Shown here: one piece after another, positions 26,348 through 35,209 of the stretch
How the letters are laid out: each line of letters opens with the position of its first letter
How positions within the stretch are numbered: position 1 is the stretch's first letter
From: SAR116 cluster bacterium AG-337-N21
GTDB taxonomy: Bacteria > Pseudomonadota > Alphaproteobacteria > Puniceispirillales > Marisalimonadaceae
Direction of reading: 5' to 3'
Assembly: GCA_003282145.1 (NCBI GenBank)
Contig: QBZZ01000014.1
Location: 1-49,238, forward strand
DNA: 49,238 bases
Translations under genes and position numbers: made by a program
Notes under the pieces: generated by a model
The model's database searches: none
What the model was told of the DNA's origin: nothing
The model's input: only the letters and a program-made list of their open reading frames with translations

Positions 26348-27004
26348 TCATTTTTTTCTTTCAATAATATCGGCAACTTTTAACAATAATTCTTCAGGAT
26401 TAATTGAGGTAGTATCTATGACGTAAGCATCTTTAGCCGGAATTAAAGGTGATATTTTTCTGTTACTATCCAGTCTATCCCTTTCTCTCATGTTATTCAT
26501 CAAAGCCTGCAACATACACTTTTCGTCATTTTCATGCAAGAAAGATATGTTTTTTTCTAATAATCTTCTTTTAGCCCTTATTTCTAACGACGCAGTAATA
26601 TAGAACTTAAAATCTGCATTTGGGAGAATTGTGGTGCCAATATCTCTTCCATCTAATATACAACCACCAAATTTTTTTTTACTTGAATTGTTAAATTCTT
26701 TTTGTTTGTTGTTTAAAATCTTTCTAAGATTAGGAAAAGTAGCAATTTTTGATGCAAGTTTAGCAACATCTTCAGTTCTTAGATTTGTATTTTTCAATTC
26801 TTTGAAATTTAAAATCATTGCAAAATCACAACTGGTTTGTTCTAATTTTGTTGTGTTGATTTTATTATCCTTTATAAGCTCATGAGCTACCTTACGATAC
26901 AATAATCCTGTATCTAAATATGGAAAACTATATTTATCAGACAGTTTTTTACCTAAAGTCCCTTTTCCAGAAGCTGCTGTTCCGTCAATTGCTATTTCTA
27001 TCAT
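26348..27004 (-). CDS. cmk: Cytidylate kinase
   Basis: A 218-residue nucleotide monophosphate kinase with P-loop DGTAASGKGT at 7-16, the YLDTGLLYR substrate segment, LDGRDIGT and the lid region RRLLEK..R..RD..R. It makes (d)CDP from (d)CMP. The order aroA-cmk-rpsA-ihfB is the standard proteobacterial one. It starts with ATG, 21 bases after the aroA stop. Confidence 0.96.
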   Translation of the reverse strand: MIEIAIDGTAASGKGTLGKKLSDKYSFPYLDTGLLYRKVAHELIKDNKINTTKLEQTSCDFAMILNFKELKNTNLRTEDVAKLASKIATFPNLRKILNNKQKEFNNSSKKKFGGCILDGRDIGTTILPNADFKFYITASLEIRAKRRLLEKNISFLHENDEKCMLQALMNNMRERDRLDSNRKISPLIPAKDAYVIDTTSINPEELLLKVADIIERKK

Positions 27005-27025
27005 TAAAGTTTATTTTTCTGTTAA

Positions 27026-28351
27026 TTAAAAAAAATTTAAGTTTGCACCAATCTTATTCATTTTTTGCTTAAATAAAGGAAAAGAAGAATTAATTGTATC
27101 TGTGTTTCTTACGATAATTTCTTTTTCTGTGATCAAACCCAAACATAAAAAAGACATAGCAATTCTATGGTCCAAGTTGGAATCAATCTCTACGTTGCCA
27201 ATTATTTTAGCATTAGGACCTTTACCCTCTATAACCATGCTATCTTTTGTTTCGTGAGTAACCACACCTATTTTTCGCAAACCCTCACAAACTGTTTTTA
27301 TCCTGTCTGTTTCTTTATATCTGAGTTCTTCCACGCCTTCCATTACTGTATTTCCTGTTGCTCTGGTTGCCGCTATTGATAATATAGGGTATTCATCAAT
27401 CATAGATGCAGCTCTTGATTTAGGGACGATAATTCCTTTCAAACTACTTGAACTAGCAGTAATGTCAGCAACTAATTCACCACTAATTTCTTTTTCATTC
27501 AAAATCTGAATGTTCGCACCCATTTCAATCAAAGTTTTATATAATCCTGTCCTAAGCTCATTTATACATACATTCTCAACTTTTATTTTACTATTAGGAG
27601 TTATTATAGCAGAAACTATTGGAAACGCTGCACTTGAAGGGTCTGCTGGAATATTGAGGTTTAATGGTTTTAGTTCGGGGATACCTTCTAAAGTTATTTT
27701 CCATGACATGTCATCTAATTTATGTGTTGAAATATTAGCACCAAAAAATTTCAGCATTCTTTCTGTATGATCTCTTGATAAAGACGGTTCTATAATTGTC
27801 GTTTTACCTGTTGAGGATAACCCAGCTAGTAATATACTTGATTTTACTTGAGCAGAGGAAATTGGGCTCTGATATTTAATTGGTAAGGGAATTTGACTAC
27901 CTCGTATTTTGATTGGTAAATTATCAGATTGACTCACTATTATTGCACCTGTTTTCTTTAGAGGTACTGTTACTCTTTTCATGGGTCTTTTAGATAAAGA
28001 CTCATCTCCAATAAATGTTGCTTCAACATTAGACCCAGCTACTAAACCCATCAGTAATCTAGCCCCAGTACCAGAATTACCCATATTTAGTGTATAGTTA
28101 TACCCAAAAAAATTACCTATTCCACTGCCAAACACTTCCCATTTATCATGTAATTTATTTATTTTAACACCTAGAATTTTTAGAGCTTCAGCTGTTGCAA
28201 TGACGTCTTCACTTTCTAAAAGGTTATTTATTTCAATTCTGCCACTCACTAAAGAACCAATAATCAACGATCTATGTGAAATAGATTTATCTCCAGGAAC
28301 ACTGAAATTTCCAGATAAATTAGTAGATTTACTAGACGATATTGAATTCAT
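27026..28351 (-). CDS. aroA: 3-phosphoshikimate 1-carboxyvinyltransferase (EPSP synthase)
   Basis: A 441-residue EPSP synthase: PGDKSISHRS near the N-terminus, NSGTGARLLMG, SLSKRPMKR, the QVKSSILLAG segment, DEYPIL and DHRIAMSF. It joins shikimate-3-phosphate and PEP in the chorismate route that feeds trpFBA. The scaffold resembles the alphaproteobacterial class II enzymes, but the loop that reads NAAT in glyphosate-tolerant CP4 reads NSGT here, with the Gly of ordinary enzymes, so tolerance is not predicted. It is the first gene of aroA-cmk-rpsA-ihfB and is divergent from the zinc-protein gene. Confidence 0.96.
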   Translation of the reverse strand: MNSISSSKSTNLSGNFSVPGDKSISHRSLIIGSLVSGRIEINNLLESEDVIATAEALKILGVKINKLHDKWEVFGSGIGNFFGYNYTLNMGNSGTGARLLMGLVAGSNVEATFIGDESLSKRPMKRVTVPLKKTGAIIVSQSDNLPIKIRGSQIPLPIKYQSPISSAQVKSSILLAGLSSTGKTTIIEPSLSRDHTERMLKFFGANISTHKLDDMSWKITLEGIPELKPLNLNIPADPSSAAFPIVSAIITPNSKIKVENVCINELRTGLYKTLIEMGANIQILNEKEISGELVADITASSSSLKGIIVPKSRAASMIDEYPILSIAATRATGNTVMEGVEELRYKETDRIKTVCEGLRKIGVVTHETKDSMVIEGKGPNAKIIGNVEIDSNLDHRIAMSFLCLGLITEKEIIVRNTDTINSSFPLFKQKMNKIGANLNFF

Positions 28352-28429
28352 TAATTCTCACTATATCTTATCAAGTCTGCTAATATATATCTAATTTATT
28401 AAAAGTTAATAAATTTATTAAAAAATATT

Positions 28430-28457
28430 TTGACAGAATTAAATTTTTTAGTCTAAT
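28430..28457 (+). promoter_or_regulatory. Probable sigma70-type promoter of the zinc protein and tRNA-Ala
   Basis: A perfect TTGACA (28430-28435) and TCTAAT (28452-28457, one mismatch) are 16 bases apart. The next start, ATG 28492 with GGGAG, is 35 bases on. It is the best promoter match in the window. Confidence 0.55.
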
Positions 28458-28491
28458 CCCATATTGAAAATAATTTTTCGGGAGTTTGATA

Positions 28492-28896
28492 ATGGCAAAA
28501 CCAGAATGGGGTAAAAAAAGAATTTGTCTTGCTTGTAATACAAAATATTATGATTTTAATAAATCTCCTATAATTTGTCCTTCATGTGGTATTGAGTTTG
28601 ATCCAGATATTTATTTAAAGAGTAGAAAAGGTAAAAATTTATCAACAAAAGTGGTTTCTGAAAAAAAACAAAACATGTCCGAAGATATATCAAATATAGA
28701 TGATATCGAGACTGATACGGATGATGAAGTAGTATCTGACGATGATCCTCTACTTGATATAAATACAGAAAATCAGGATGGTGAGGCTGAAGCAGGAGTT
28801 GAATTAAATATAGACGAAGATATTTCTTTTATTGACGAAGATGATATTAATGAAGATGATGAAATTAATGAAGAAATTATTGATGAAAAGAAATAA
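28492..28896 (+). CDS. TIGR02300-family zinc-ribbon protein with acidic tail
   Basis: A 134-residue protein, read from the ATG at 28492 because GGGAG (28480-28484) precedes it. Two CxxC pairs, C12/C15 and C29/C32 (ICLACNTKYY and ICPSCG), make a zinc ribbon. After about residue 55 it is a low-complexity acidic tail of Asp/Glu. This fits the TIGR02300 family, which is almost confined to alphaproteobacteria and usually lies divergently from aroA and just before a tRNA-Ala, as here. Function unknown. The acidic tail might bind basic proteins or mimic nucleic acid; that is speculation. Confidence 0.85.
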   Translation: MAKPEWGKKRICLACNTKYYDFNKSPIICPSCGIEFDPDIYLKSRKGKNLSTKVVSEKKQNMSEDISNIDDIETDTDDEVVSDDDPLLDINTENQDGEAEAGVELNIDEDISFIDEDDINEDDEINEEIIDEKK

Positions 28897-28909
28897 AGAT
28901 TTAATGTAA

Positions 28910-28985
28910 GGGGCTATAGCTCAGTTGGGAGAGCGCTACACTGGCAGTGTAGAGGTCAGCGGTTCGAACCCGCTTAGCTCCACCA
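28910..28985 (+). tRNA. tRNA-Ala (anticodon GGC)
   Basis: A 76-base cloverleaf with CCA encoded at 28983-28985. The acceptor GGGGCTA pairs with TAGCTCC (one G-U). The D arm is GCTC..GAGC, the anticodon stem CTACA/TGTAG with loop CTGGCAG (anticodon GGC), and the T arm AGCGG-TTCGAAC-CCGCT. It reads GCC and GCU alanine codons. It follows the TIGR02300 gene by 13 bases and may be on the same transcript. Confidence 0.97.
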
Positions 28986-29071
28986 TTACATAGCTAATAA
29001 GTAAGTATGTTTATTTAACATAAATATTTTGAAGTTTTAAAAATAATCCTTAAACTAAAGGATACTTGAAT

Positions 29072-30010
29072 ATGCCAGTTGTTGGTTTTTTTAGTAAAAA
29101 CACTACCATAAAGCTTCAAAATGAATGGGAAAAAAGATTACGGATCCATTTGCCATCGATAAAGTTGGTTCCATTATTATCAGCAGATGCGGAAGAAGCA
29201 ACCTCAGCACTCTTATGGAAAGCTCCTCTAGAGAGATTGGAGGATCTCAATAACCTCAAAGGGTTAATATCATTGGGTCAAGGTGTAGATCATATTCTTA
29301 AAAAAGACTTAATTCCGAAAAAAATCCCAATTGTTAGAATAATTGATCCCTATATGGCAAAATCTATGAGTCATTGGGTTATTCTTTCTATCCTAAATTT
29401 TGTCAGGGATACTTATGGTTATTACAATCAAGAAAAAGTAAAACTATATAAGTCCAGAAAAGAATTTAATTTTTTGTTCTTAAAAGTTGGAATATATGGA
29501 GTTGGAGCAATTGGCAGTGTAGTAGCAAAAGATTTATATAATTTAGGATTTAAAGTAGAAGGATGGAGTAGAACTAAAAAAGAAATTGAAGGTATTAATT
29601 GTAATTATGGAGAAAATTCCATTGAAAAATTAATAAAGAATTGTGATATCCACGTTTGCCTTTTACCACTTACGCCGTCAACAACTAATATTTTTAACAA
29701 ATCAACCTTTGCTATGATGAGACGTGGATCTTGTTTTATAAATGCAGGCAGAGGTGAACACGTTGTTGAAGATGATTTAATCGAAAATTGTAAATCGGGA
29801 CACATCTCAAGTGCCATTTTAGATGTTTATAGGAATGAACCACTACCAAAAGATCATAAATTATGGGAGCAAAAAAATATTAGAATATGGCCACATGTAG
29901 CTGCTGAAACAAATCCAGAGACAGCTGCTAAACAGATAGCAAATGCAATAAAATGCATTGATAAGGGAGAAATACCACCTAATACAGTAGATCGCAATTT
30001 AGGTTATTAG
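29072..30010 (+). CDS. Glyoxylate/hydroxypyruvate reductase A-like dehydrogenase
   Basis: A 312-residue D-2-hydroxyacid dehydrogenase read from the ATG at 29072 (AAAGGA upstream; a TTG two codons earlier is less likely). The NAD(P)-binding GVGAIG, catalytic Arg in INAGRGEH, Glu in DVYRNEPLP and His in WPHVAAET are present, as in GhrA. The segment SRT after the nucleotide-binding fold suggests NADPH. It reduces glyoxylate or hydroxypyruvate. First of three same-strand genes (29072, 30038, 30812) that probably form an operon with a 2-keto acid aldolase in the middle: aldolase makes an aldehyde or glyoxylate plus pyruvate, dehydrogenases handle the products. Confidence 0.85.
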   Translation: MPVVGFFSKNTTIKLQNEWEKRLRIHLPSIKLVPLLSADAEEATSALLWKAPLERLEDLNNLKGLISLGQGVDHILKKDLIPKKIPIVRIIDPYMAKSMSHWVILSILNFVRDTYGYYNQEKVKLYKSRKEFNFLFLKVGIYGVGAIGSVVAKDLYNLGFKVEGWSRTKKEIEGINCNYGENSIEKLIKNCDIHVCLLPLTPSTTNIFNKSTFAMMRRGSCFINAGRGEHVVEDDLIENCKSGHISSAILDVYRNEPLPKDHKLWEQKNIRIWPHVAAETNPETAAKQIANAIKCIDKGEIPPNTVDRNLGY

Positions 30011-30037
30011 CATACCTAACATTTTAAGGAGATTTTA

Positions 30038-30784
30038 ATGAGCTTAAAAAAACAAATCACTGACTTGAAAAATGTCCGAGGCGCCATGATTTTTGAATTT
30101 TTTAGCCCAGGCATACCTATTATTTTAAAAAACGCTGGTTGCCAATTTATAATTTTTGACATGGAGCACGGTGGTCTTTCATTAGAGCAATTTAAAACTC
30201 TTGCAATAATAAGTAATGCTAACGGCATCTCACCTTTAATTCGAATACCAGAAGTTAATTATAATTATGTAGCTAGAGCACTAGATTTGGGTGCTGCTGG
30301 TATTATGGCGCCTATGGTTAACACATATGAAGAGGCACTGAATATTGTTCAATCTTCAAAATATCCTCCAAATGGAGTGAGGGGTGCAGGATTTGGTTTT
30401 GCTCATGATAATTATAAAAATGAAAGCCCGTTATCTTATATAAACACGGCAAATTCTAACTTAATAAACATCATCCAAATAGAATCTAAACAAGCACTGG
30501 AAAATGTTGAAGAAATAGCGGCTATTGATGGTGTGGACTGTTTATGGGTTGGGCATTTTGACTTAACAAATTTTTTAGGAATTCCTGGCCAATTTGGCTC
30601 AGATATTTACATTAATTCTATAAAAAAAGTTGTGGCTGCCGCTAAATTAAATAAAACAAGTCTTGGAATAATGGTAAATAATCAAGATGAGCTTAAAATG
30701 TATTCCGACCTTGGTTTCAATATGATCGCTGTAGGTACAGAAATGAGCATTTTATCAAGATCAATTTCTCAAATACTGCAATAA
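30038..30784 (+). CDS. HpcH/HpaI-type class II 2-keto-acid aldolase
   Basis: A 248-residue (beta/alpha)8 enzyme. The four key residues of HpaI are at matching positions: H44 in DMEHGG, R69 in IRIPE, E149 in QIESKQ and D175 in GHFDLT. Metal-dependent enzymes of this family split 4-hydroxy-2-ketoacids (HKHD, 2-keto-3-deoxyglucarate, 2-keto-3-deoxyrhamnonate) to pyruvate and an aldehyde. Which substrate it uses is not shown. AAGGAG precedes the ATG. The dehydrogenase genes on both sides fit a pathway that makes or uses hydroxyacids or glyoxylate. No sugar transporter is in the window. Confidence 0.88.
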   Translation: MSLKKQITDLKNVRGAMIFEFFSPGIPIILKNAGCQFIIFDMEHGGLSLEQFKTLAIISNANGISPLIRIPEVNYNYVARALDLGAAGIMAPMVNTYEEALNIVQSSKYPPNGVRGAGFGFAHDNYKNESPLSYINTANSNLINIIQIESKQALENVEEIAAIDGVDCLWVGHFDLTNFLGIPGQFGSDIYINSIKKVVAAAKLNKTSLGIMVNNQDELKMYSDLGFNMIAVGTEMSILSRSISQILQ

Positions 30785-30811
30785 TTTTTAATTAAAATTT
30801 ATGGAGAATTT

Positions 30812-31792
30812 ATGATGTTTAAAGTTGGTATTTCTGGAGATTTATTAAATAGTGAGAATGAACCCTGCTTTGGGAATGATCCATTAGAACTTTTAAAAAA
30901 TAGAAAAGATATAGAAATATCTTGGATGGATAAGACAATATCTGAAATAACTCCTGAAATGACGTCGGTGTATGATGCGATACTTCTTAATTTACCAAAA
31001 GTAAATGCTCATTCTGTATCTAACACTGATTGCAAATTAAAAATTATATCTAGATTTGGTGTTGGATTTGATTCTATTGATATTGAGGCTATGAAAAGAA
31101 AAAATATTATAGTCACAAACACACCAAATGCAGTGAGAAGACCTGTTGCAGTTGCGACATTAACGATGATATTTGGTTTAGCGGGTAAATTAATTAAAAA
31201 AGATAAACTTGTAAGGTCAGGAAATTGGAGTCAGAGAACTAATTTTATGGGGGTTGGACTTAGTAGGAAAATTTTGGGTATCGTTGGTGCAGGGAGTATT
31301 GGTACTGAAACGATCAAATTGTCTAAACCTTTTTTTAAAAATATACTAGCTTTTGACCCATTTTTGTCTGAAGAAGAAATTTCTCAAAAAGGTGCAGTTA
31401 AAACTGAGCTTAACGAGTTAGCATCAAAATCTGATTTCGTAGTGATACTTTGTAATCTTGACAGTTCTACTGAAGCTATGATTGATTCAGAGTTTTTTTC
31501 AAATATGAAAAGGAGTGCATATATTTTTAACTTATCAAGAGGACCTGTTATTAGAGAAATTGATTTAGAAAATGCATTAGAATATAAAAAAATTGCGGGC
31601 GCTGGTTTAGACGTGACAAACATAGAGCCACTAAATACAAATAGTAAATTACTTAAATATGATAATGTTATAATTACACCACATGCACTTTGTTGGACTG
31701 ATGAATGTTTTAACGATATTGCTACTGAAGCTATAAGTTCAATATTAAATTTTATTGACGAAAAACCAATATTGAATCAAGTTAATAAGTAA
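30812..31792 (+). CDS. D-2-hydroxyacid dehydrogenase (phosphoglycerate-dehydrogenase-like)
   Basis: A 326-residue NAD-dependent dehydrogenase. Catalytic residues R (NLSRGP), E (DVTNIEP) and H (TPHALCW) and the Rossmann motif GIVGAGSIG are visible. In the family the adenine-side Asp follows about 20 residues after this motif; here DPFLS fits. It resembles the SerA/LdhA group, lacking the regulatory ACT domain, and in this context probably acts on a 2-hydroxyacid of the aldolase pathway rather than in serine synthesis. It begins with ATGATG after GGAGA, 27 bases after the aldolase stop. Confidence 0.85.
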   Translation: MMFKVGISGDLLNSENEPCFGNDPLELLKNRKDIEISWMDKTISEITPEMTSVYDAILLNLPKVNAHSVSNTDCKLKIISRFGVGFDSIDIEAMKRKNIIVTNTPNAVRRPVAVATLTMIFGLAGKLIKKDKLVRSGNWSQRTNFMGVGLSRKILGIVGAGSIGTETIKLSKPFFKNILAFDPFLSEEEISQKGAVKTELNELASKSDFVVILCNLDSSTEAMIDSEFFSNMKRSAYIFNLSRGPVIREIDLENALEYKKIAGAGLDVTNIEPLNTNSKLLKYDNVIITPHALCWTDECFNDIATEAISSILNFIDEKPILNQVNK

Positions 31793-32257
31793 TTAAGCAG
31801 CTTTCTCGCGGACTGATTGAGAAATTACTGCAAAAGCACTTTCAGTGTTTTTACAACCTCTTAATTTAGTCGTTAATTCTTTGTTTCGTAGTAATCGTGA
31901 CACTAATGCTAAAGCCTGCAAATGCTCTGATCCACTATTGTCTGGCGCTAATAGTAAAAATATTATATCAACAGGTTGATCGTCATTAGCATTAAAATCT
32001 AAACTATTTGATAGCAACGCCACAAATACTTTTGGCTTATCTATATATGGGCAATTAGCATGAGGAATAGCTATCCCATTACCTACGGCAGTAGATCCTA
32101 ACTTTTCACGTTTGGTGAGTGATTCAAGTAAAATTCGTGAATCGATTTTAATATCTCTTTCAGCCAATTTAGATAGTTCATCAAGTACGTTTTTTTTGCT
32201 ACTCGCTTCAAAATTAACCAAAAAAGATTTATCAGATAACATATTTTTAATATTCAT
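31793..32257 (-). CDS. ptsN: PTS IIA-like nitrogen regulatory protein PtsN
   Basis: A 154-residue EIIA-Ntr. The phospho-His is H66 in GIAIPHA, and LDFNANDDQPVDIIFLLLAP is the typical second segment. In the Ntr phosphorelay it takes phosphate from NPr (HPr-like) and EI-Ntr and affects potassium and nitrogen control. It is the last gene of rnd-lptC-lptA-lptB-ptsN. The usual rpoN and hpf genes between lptB and ptsN are missing, and the only known partner genes (hprK, HPr, EIIA) are absent from the chvG-ahcY gap. It tail-to-tail abuts the dehydrogenase gene at 31792. Confidence 0.93.
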   Translation of the reverse strand: MNIKNMLSDKSFLVNFEASSKKNVLDELSKLAERDIKIDSRILLESLTKREKLGSTAVGNGIAIPHANCPYIDKPKVFVALLSNSLDFNANDDQPVDIIFLLLAPDNSGSEHLQALALVSRLLRNKELTTKLRGCKNTESAFAVISQSVREKAA

Positions 32258-32346
32258 TTTATACCTTAATTAAGTGAATTGAATAATCGGGAAATTTAAA
32301 TAGTATTAACTGACATATCAGTCAAGTTTATATTAATTTTTTTTAT

Positions 32347-33174
32347 TTAAAAATTATTTCCAAGATAAACATCTCGAACTCTCTTATCAGATTTAATTTG
32401 ATCAGGGTTACCTGACATTATAACAGACCCCTCAAAAAGTATATATGCTTTATCAATAATTCCAAGCGTTTCACGAACATTATGATCTGTTATAAGCACA
32501 CCAATATTTTTAGATTTTAATTTATGAATTAAATTTTTTACATCATCAATAGCAATTGGATCAATTCCAGCAAGAGGCTCATCAAGGAGTATATAATTAG
32601 GGTTTGTAGCTAAAGCCCTAGCAATTTCTGTACGTCTTCTTTCACCTCCAGATAAAGTGGCTCCATATGAATTTCTTATCTTGCCAATATTAAATTCAGA
32701 CATTAATTCTTCTAAAATTTGAAATTTTTCATTTTTAGTATATTTCTGAATTTCTAAGACTGATAAAATGTTCTGTTCAACTGTTAAACCTCTAAAGATA
32801 GATGATTCTTGTGGTAAATAACCTATACCACTTTTGGCACGAATATGCATTGGCAAGTGATTAATCCTTGACCGATCAAGTATTATATCTCCTTCATCAG
32901 TATTAATAAGACCGGCTATCATGTAAAAACATGTAGTTTTACCGGCTCCATTAGGTCCAAGAAGACCAATTGCTTCTCCTTTTTGTAAATCTAAAGAAAC
33001 TTTATTGACAACTTTCCTTTTATTATAAGTTTTAGAAATAGATCTTATAACTAAACCTTTTTTAATGTTGTTTGCGTCCTTATTTTTTTTTGATCGTTTG
33101 AAATCATCATAATCTTCAATTTTTCGAAAAGAAGGCGATTTTAGCCGTTGAAGTTCTTCTTCTAAATTACTCAA
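32347..33174 (-). CDS. lptB: LPS export ABC ATPase LptB
   Basis: A 275-residue ABC ATPase with an N-terminal extension of about 40 residues. Walker A GPNGAGKT is at 73-80, the Q-loop LPQESSIF, signature LSGGERRR, Walker B LLDEPLAGIDP and the switch His in ITDHNV follow. It powers LptFG to lift lipopolysaccharide from the inner membrane. It overlaps the end of lptA by eight bases. LptB is 240-250 residues in E. coli; the N-terminal extension is common in alphaproteobacteria and its role is not clear. Confidence 0.95.
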   Translation of the reverse strand: MSNLEEELQRLKSPSFRKIEDYDDFKRSKKNKDANNIKKGLVIRSISKTYNKRKVVNKVSLDLQKGEAIGLLGPNGAGKTTCFYMIAGLINTDEGDIILDRSRINHLPMHIRAKSGIGYLPQESSIFRGLTVEQNILSVLEIQKYTKNEKFQILEELMSEFNIGKIRNSYGATLSGGERRRTEIARALATNPNYILLDEPLAGIDPIAIDDVKNLIHKLKSKNIGVLITDHNVRETLGIIDKAYILFEGSVIMSGNPDQIKSDKRVRDVYLGNNF

Positions 33175-33982
33175 TTTTGCCTCCTTTATTCAATTTTTTT
33201 ACAGGAGAGAAAATACCTTTAACTCGTCTTTTCTTTTTGGGGTCACCAATAATATTACTTACACCAGTTTTAAGATTAGTTATTCCTTTTGATCCACTAA
33301 TTTTAGAATTCTGGTTAATTATTGTTACATTTCCTGAAAGTCTTATAATCTCATCTGAAGAATTATAAATACCTACGTCGGCTTTTGATTTTTTTCCTTT
33401 ATCTTTATTTTCTATTAGGACATTTCCTTTTGCAATAGCTTTTTCTAAAGACTTATCTTTTGCACTGAAATCTGCTTTAACATTATCTGCATAAATTATA
33501 CTTTCATTTGATAAAATGACTTTAACATTACCATTTGCTTCTGCTTTATTTTTTAAATCATCAAACATTAGAATTTTTTTTGATTCAACATATCCTGTTG
33601 GAGATGAAAAGGTTTGAAAAGAACCAGATATAATTGCAATTTTTTTTTCAACATCATATGTCATGTATTGACCAGTTGCTTTAGATTTATCTTTAGTAAG
33701 AATTACTTCCTCTTTTGCTGTTATTTTTTTTAGAATATTCTCGCCATTTTCTATAGCATAATTAGCTCTAACCATATTAGCTTTCAAAGTAAGGCCATCT
33801 TTTTTTAAAATAACATTACCTTTTGCCAGATAATATTTTTCTTTTTCGAACCATTCAAGAGAGATATCAGCCTCTACAGACAAATCGGATCTGTTATTTT
33901 TGTTGGTATTTTTTGCTAAAACATTAAATGACGAATATATTAATAAGATAAGAGAAAATATATATATATTTATAATTTTCAT
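33167..33982 (-). CDS. lptA: LPS transport periplasmic protein LptA
   Basis: A 271-residue protein with a signal peptide (MKIINIYIFSLILLIYSSFNVLA) and OstA-type beta-jellyroll repeats (GNVILKKDGLTLKANMVRA, GNVKVI, GNVTIINQNSKISG). It bridges LptC and LptD across the periplasm. It is longer than the roughly 180 residues of E. coli LptA, which may mean an extra set of jellyroll strands. Its ATG overlaps the lptC stop by four bases and its end overlaps lptB by eight: one operon. Confidence 0.9.
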   Translation of the reverse strand: MKIINIYIFSLILLIYSSFNVLAKNTNKNNRSDLSVEADISLEWFEKEKYYLAKGNVILKKDGLTLKANMVRANYAIENGENILKKITAKEEVILTKDKSKATGQYMTYDVEKKIAIISGSFQTFSSPTGYVESKKILMFDDLKNKAEANGNVKVILSNESIIYADNVKADFSAKDKSLEKAIAKGNVLIENKDKGKKSKADVGIYNSSDEIIRLSGNVTIINQNSKISGSKGITNLKTGVSNIIGDPKKKRRVKGIFSPVKKLNKGGKIE

Positions 33983-34548
33983 TTTTTATTTGATAAAAGC
34001 ATGTTTAGAATAGCTTTTCCTCTAATTTTTATGTACTCGCCATTTTTCTTAACATCTAGTCCTTTACCTTTAATTTTAATATTACCTGAAACGATGTCTA
34101 CATCGTCTTGTGTGTAATAATCACCTTTTTTAAAAGTTCCAGATAGACTTTTTGTTTTCAAAACAAAATTTCTTATTTTTTTTGTTATTTTCACATTATC
34201 TGAAAAGTTAAAATTATCATAGTTATTTGATATTATTGCGTTACCTGCATAAATATCTGTAAAAATTCCATTTTGCTCAATCGTTGTTAGAGAGTTCTCT
34301 AAGTAAATGTTTTTATCTTCAGAATTACTTTCAACAAGATTTTCTGCAGTAATTAAAAATTTTTCCCCTTTTTTATTTTCTTGACGAATTTTAACTCCAA
34401 AAATCTTTTCTTTATCATAAGCAGGAATTTTATTTAATAGCACATTTTTCGACTTTTTTTTATCATTTACTATAATTTGAGTAACAAAGCTCAAAATAAT
34501 GAGCGCTATTAAGGAAGCAAAGATTGATTTACCGCTAATTATTTTCAT
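33979..34548 (-). CDS. lptC: LPS export protein LptC
   Basis: A 189-residue protein with one N-terminal membrane anchor (about 9-25, SIFASLIALIILSFVTQII) and a periplasmic jellyroll domain. It hands LPS from LptBFG to LptA. Recognised by topology, by size and above all by position between rnd and lptA. The short overlap with lptA shows co-translation. Confidence 0.88.
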   Translation of the reverse strand: MKIISGKSIFASLIALIILSFVTQIIVNDKKKSKNVLLNKIPAYDKEKIFGVKIRQENKKGEKFLITAENLVESNSEDKNIYLENSLTTIEQNGIFTDIYAGNAIISNNYDNFNFSDNVKITKKIRNFVLKTKSLSGTFKKGDYYTQDDVDIVSGNIKIKGKGLDVKKNGEYIKIRGKAILNMLLSNKK

Positions 34549-34585
34549 TTTCTATAATCAAAAATATAATTTGAGTTTTACAATA

Positions 34586-35209
34586 TCAATGAGAAAAAAT
34601 ATCTAAACTTTCAAATCCAATTAAATCTAATCTTGATCTTGTTTTAATAAAGTCAAAACATAGCCTTGCAATATCTTCTTTTCCTTCACGTTTAAGAAGG
34701 CCATCTAACTCAATCTTTATTTTATGAAGATGAAGAACATCTGATGCAGCGTACATTAACTGTGCTGCATTTAGAACTTTTGAGCCCCAATCAGAAGTTT
34801 GATTTTGCTTGTCTAATTCAAAACCTAAAAGATCTTTACATAAATCTGCAAGTCCGTGTCTTGCGCCAAAAGTTCTTGATAATTTGGACGCAATTTTTGT
34901 ACAATATACTGGTCCACTTAATTCACATATATATTTTTCAATTACTGCAATATCGAACCTAGCAAAATGGAATAATTTAGTAGAGTTGGGATTATTAAGT
35001 ATTTTTTTTAAATTTATAAAATTTTTCTTATTCTCTAAGCTTTGTTTTGAAATTTGAACTAAATGAGCATTTCCATCACCATTAGAAAGTTGTATTAAAC
35101 ACACTCGATCCCTTTGCAGATTTAGACCCATGGTTTCGGTATCAATAGCTACAATTTCCCCAAATTTTATATTTGAAGGAATATCATCCTGGTATAAAAA
35201 ATAATTCAT
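34586..35209 (-). CDS. rnd: Ribonuclease D-type 3'-5' exonuclease (short form)
   Basis: A 207-residue DEDD exonuclease: D23 and E25 in VAIDTETMGL, FHFARFDIAVIE, and YAASDVLHL as the last motif. It is just the nuclease domain without the HRDC domains of E. coli RNase D (375 aa), the form usual in front of lptC in alphaproteobacteria. It trims tRNA and small-RNA 3' ends. It leads the rnd-lptC-lptA-lptB-ptsN operon, 37 bases before lptC. Confidence 0.9.
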   Translation of the reverse strand: MNYFLYQDDIPSNIKFGEIVAIDTETMGLNLQRDRVCLIQLSNGDGNAHLVQISKQSLENKKNFINLKKILNNPNSTKLFHFARFDIAVIEKYICELSGPVYCTKIASKLSRTFGARHGLADLCKDLLGFELDKQNQTSDWGSKVLNAAQLMYAASDVLHLHKIKIELDGLLKREGKEDIARLCFDFIKTRSRLDLIGFESLDIFSH

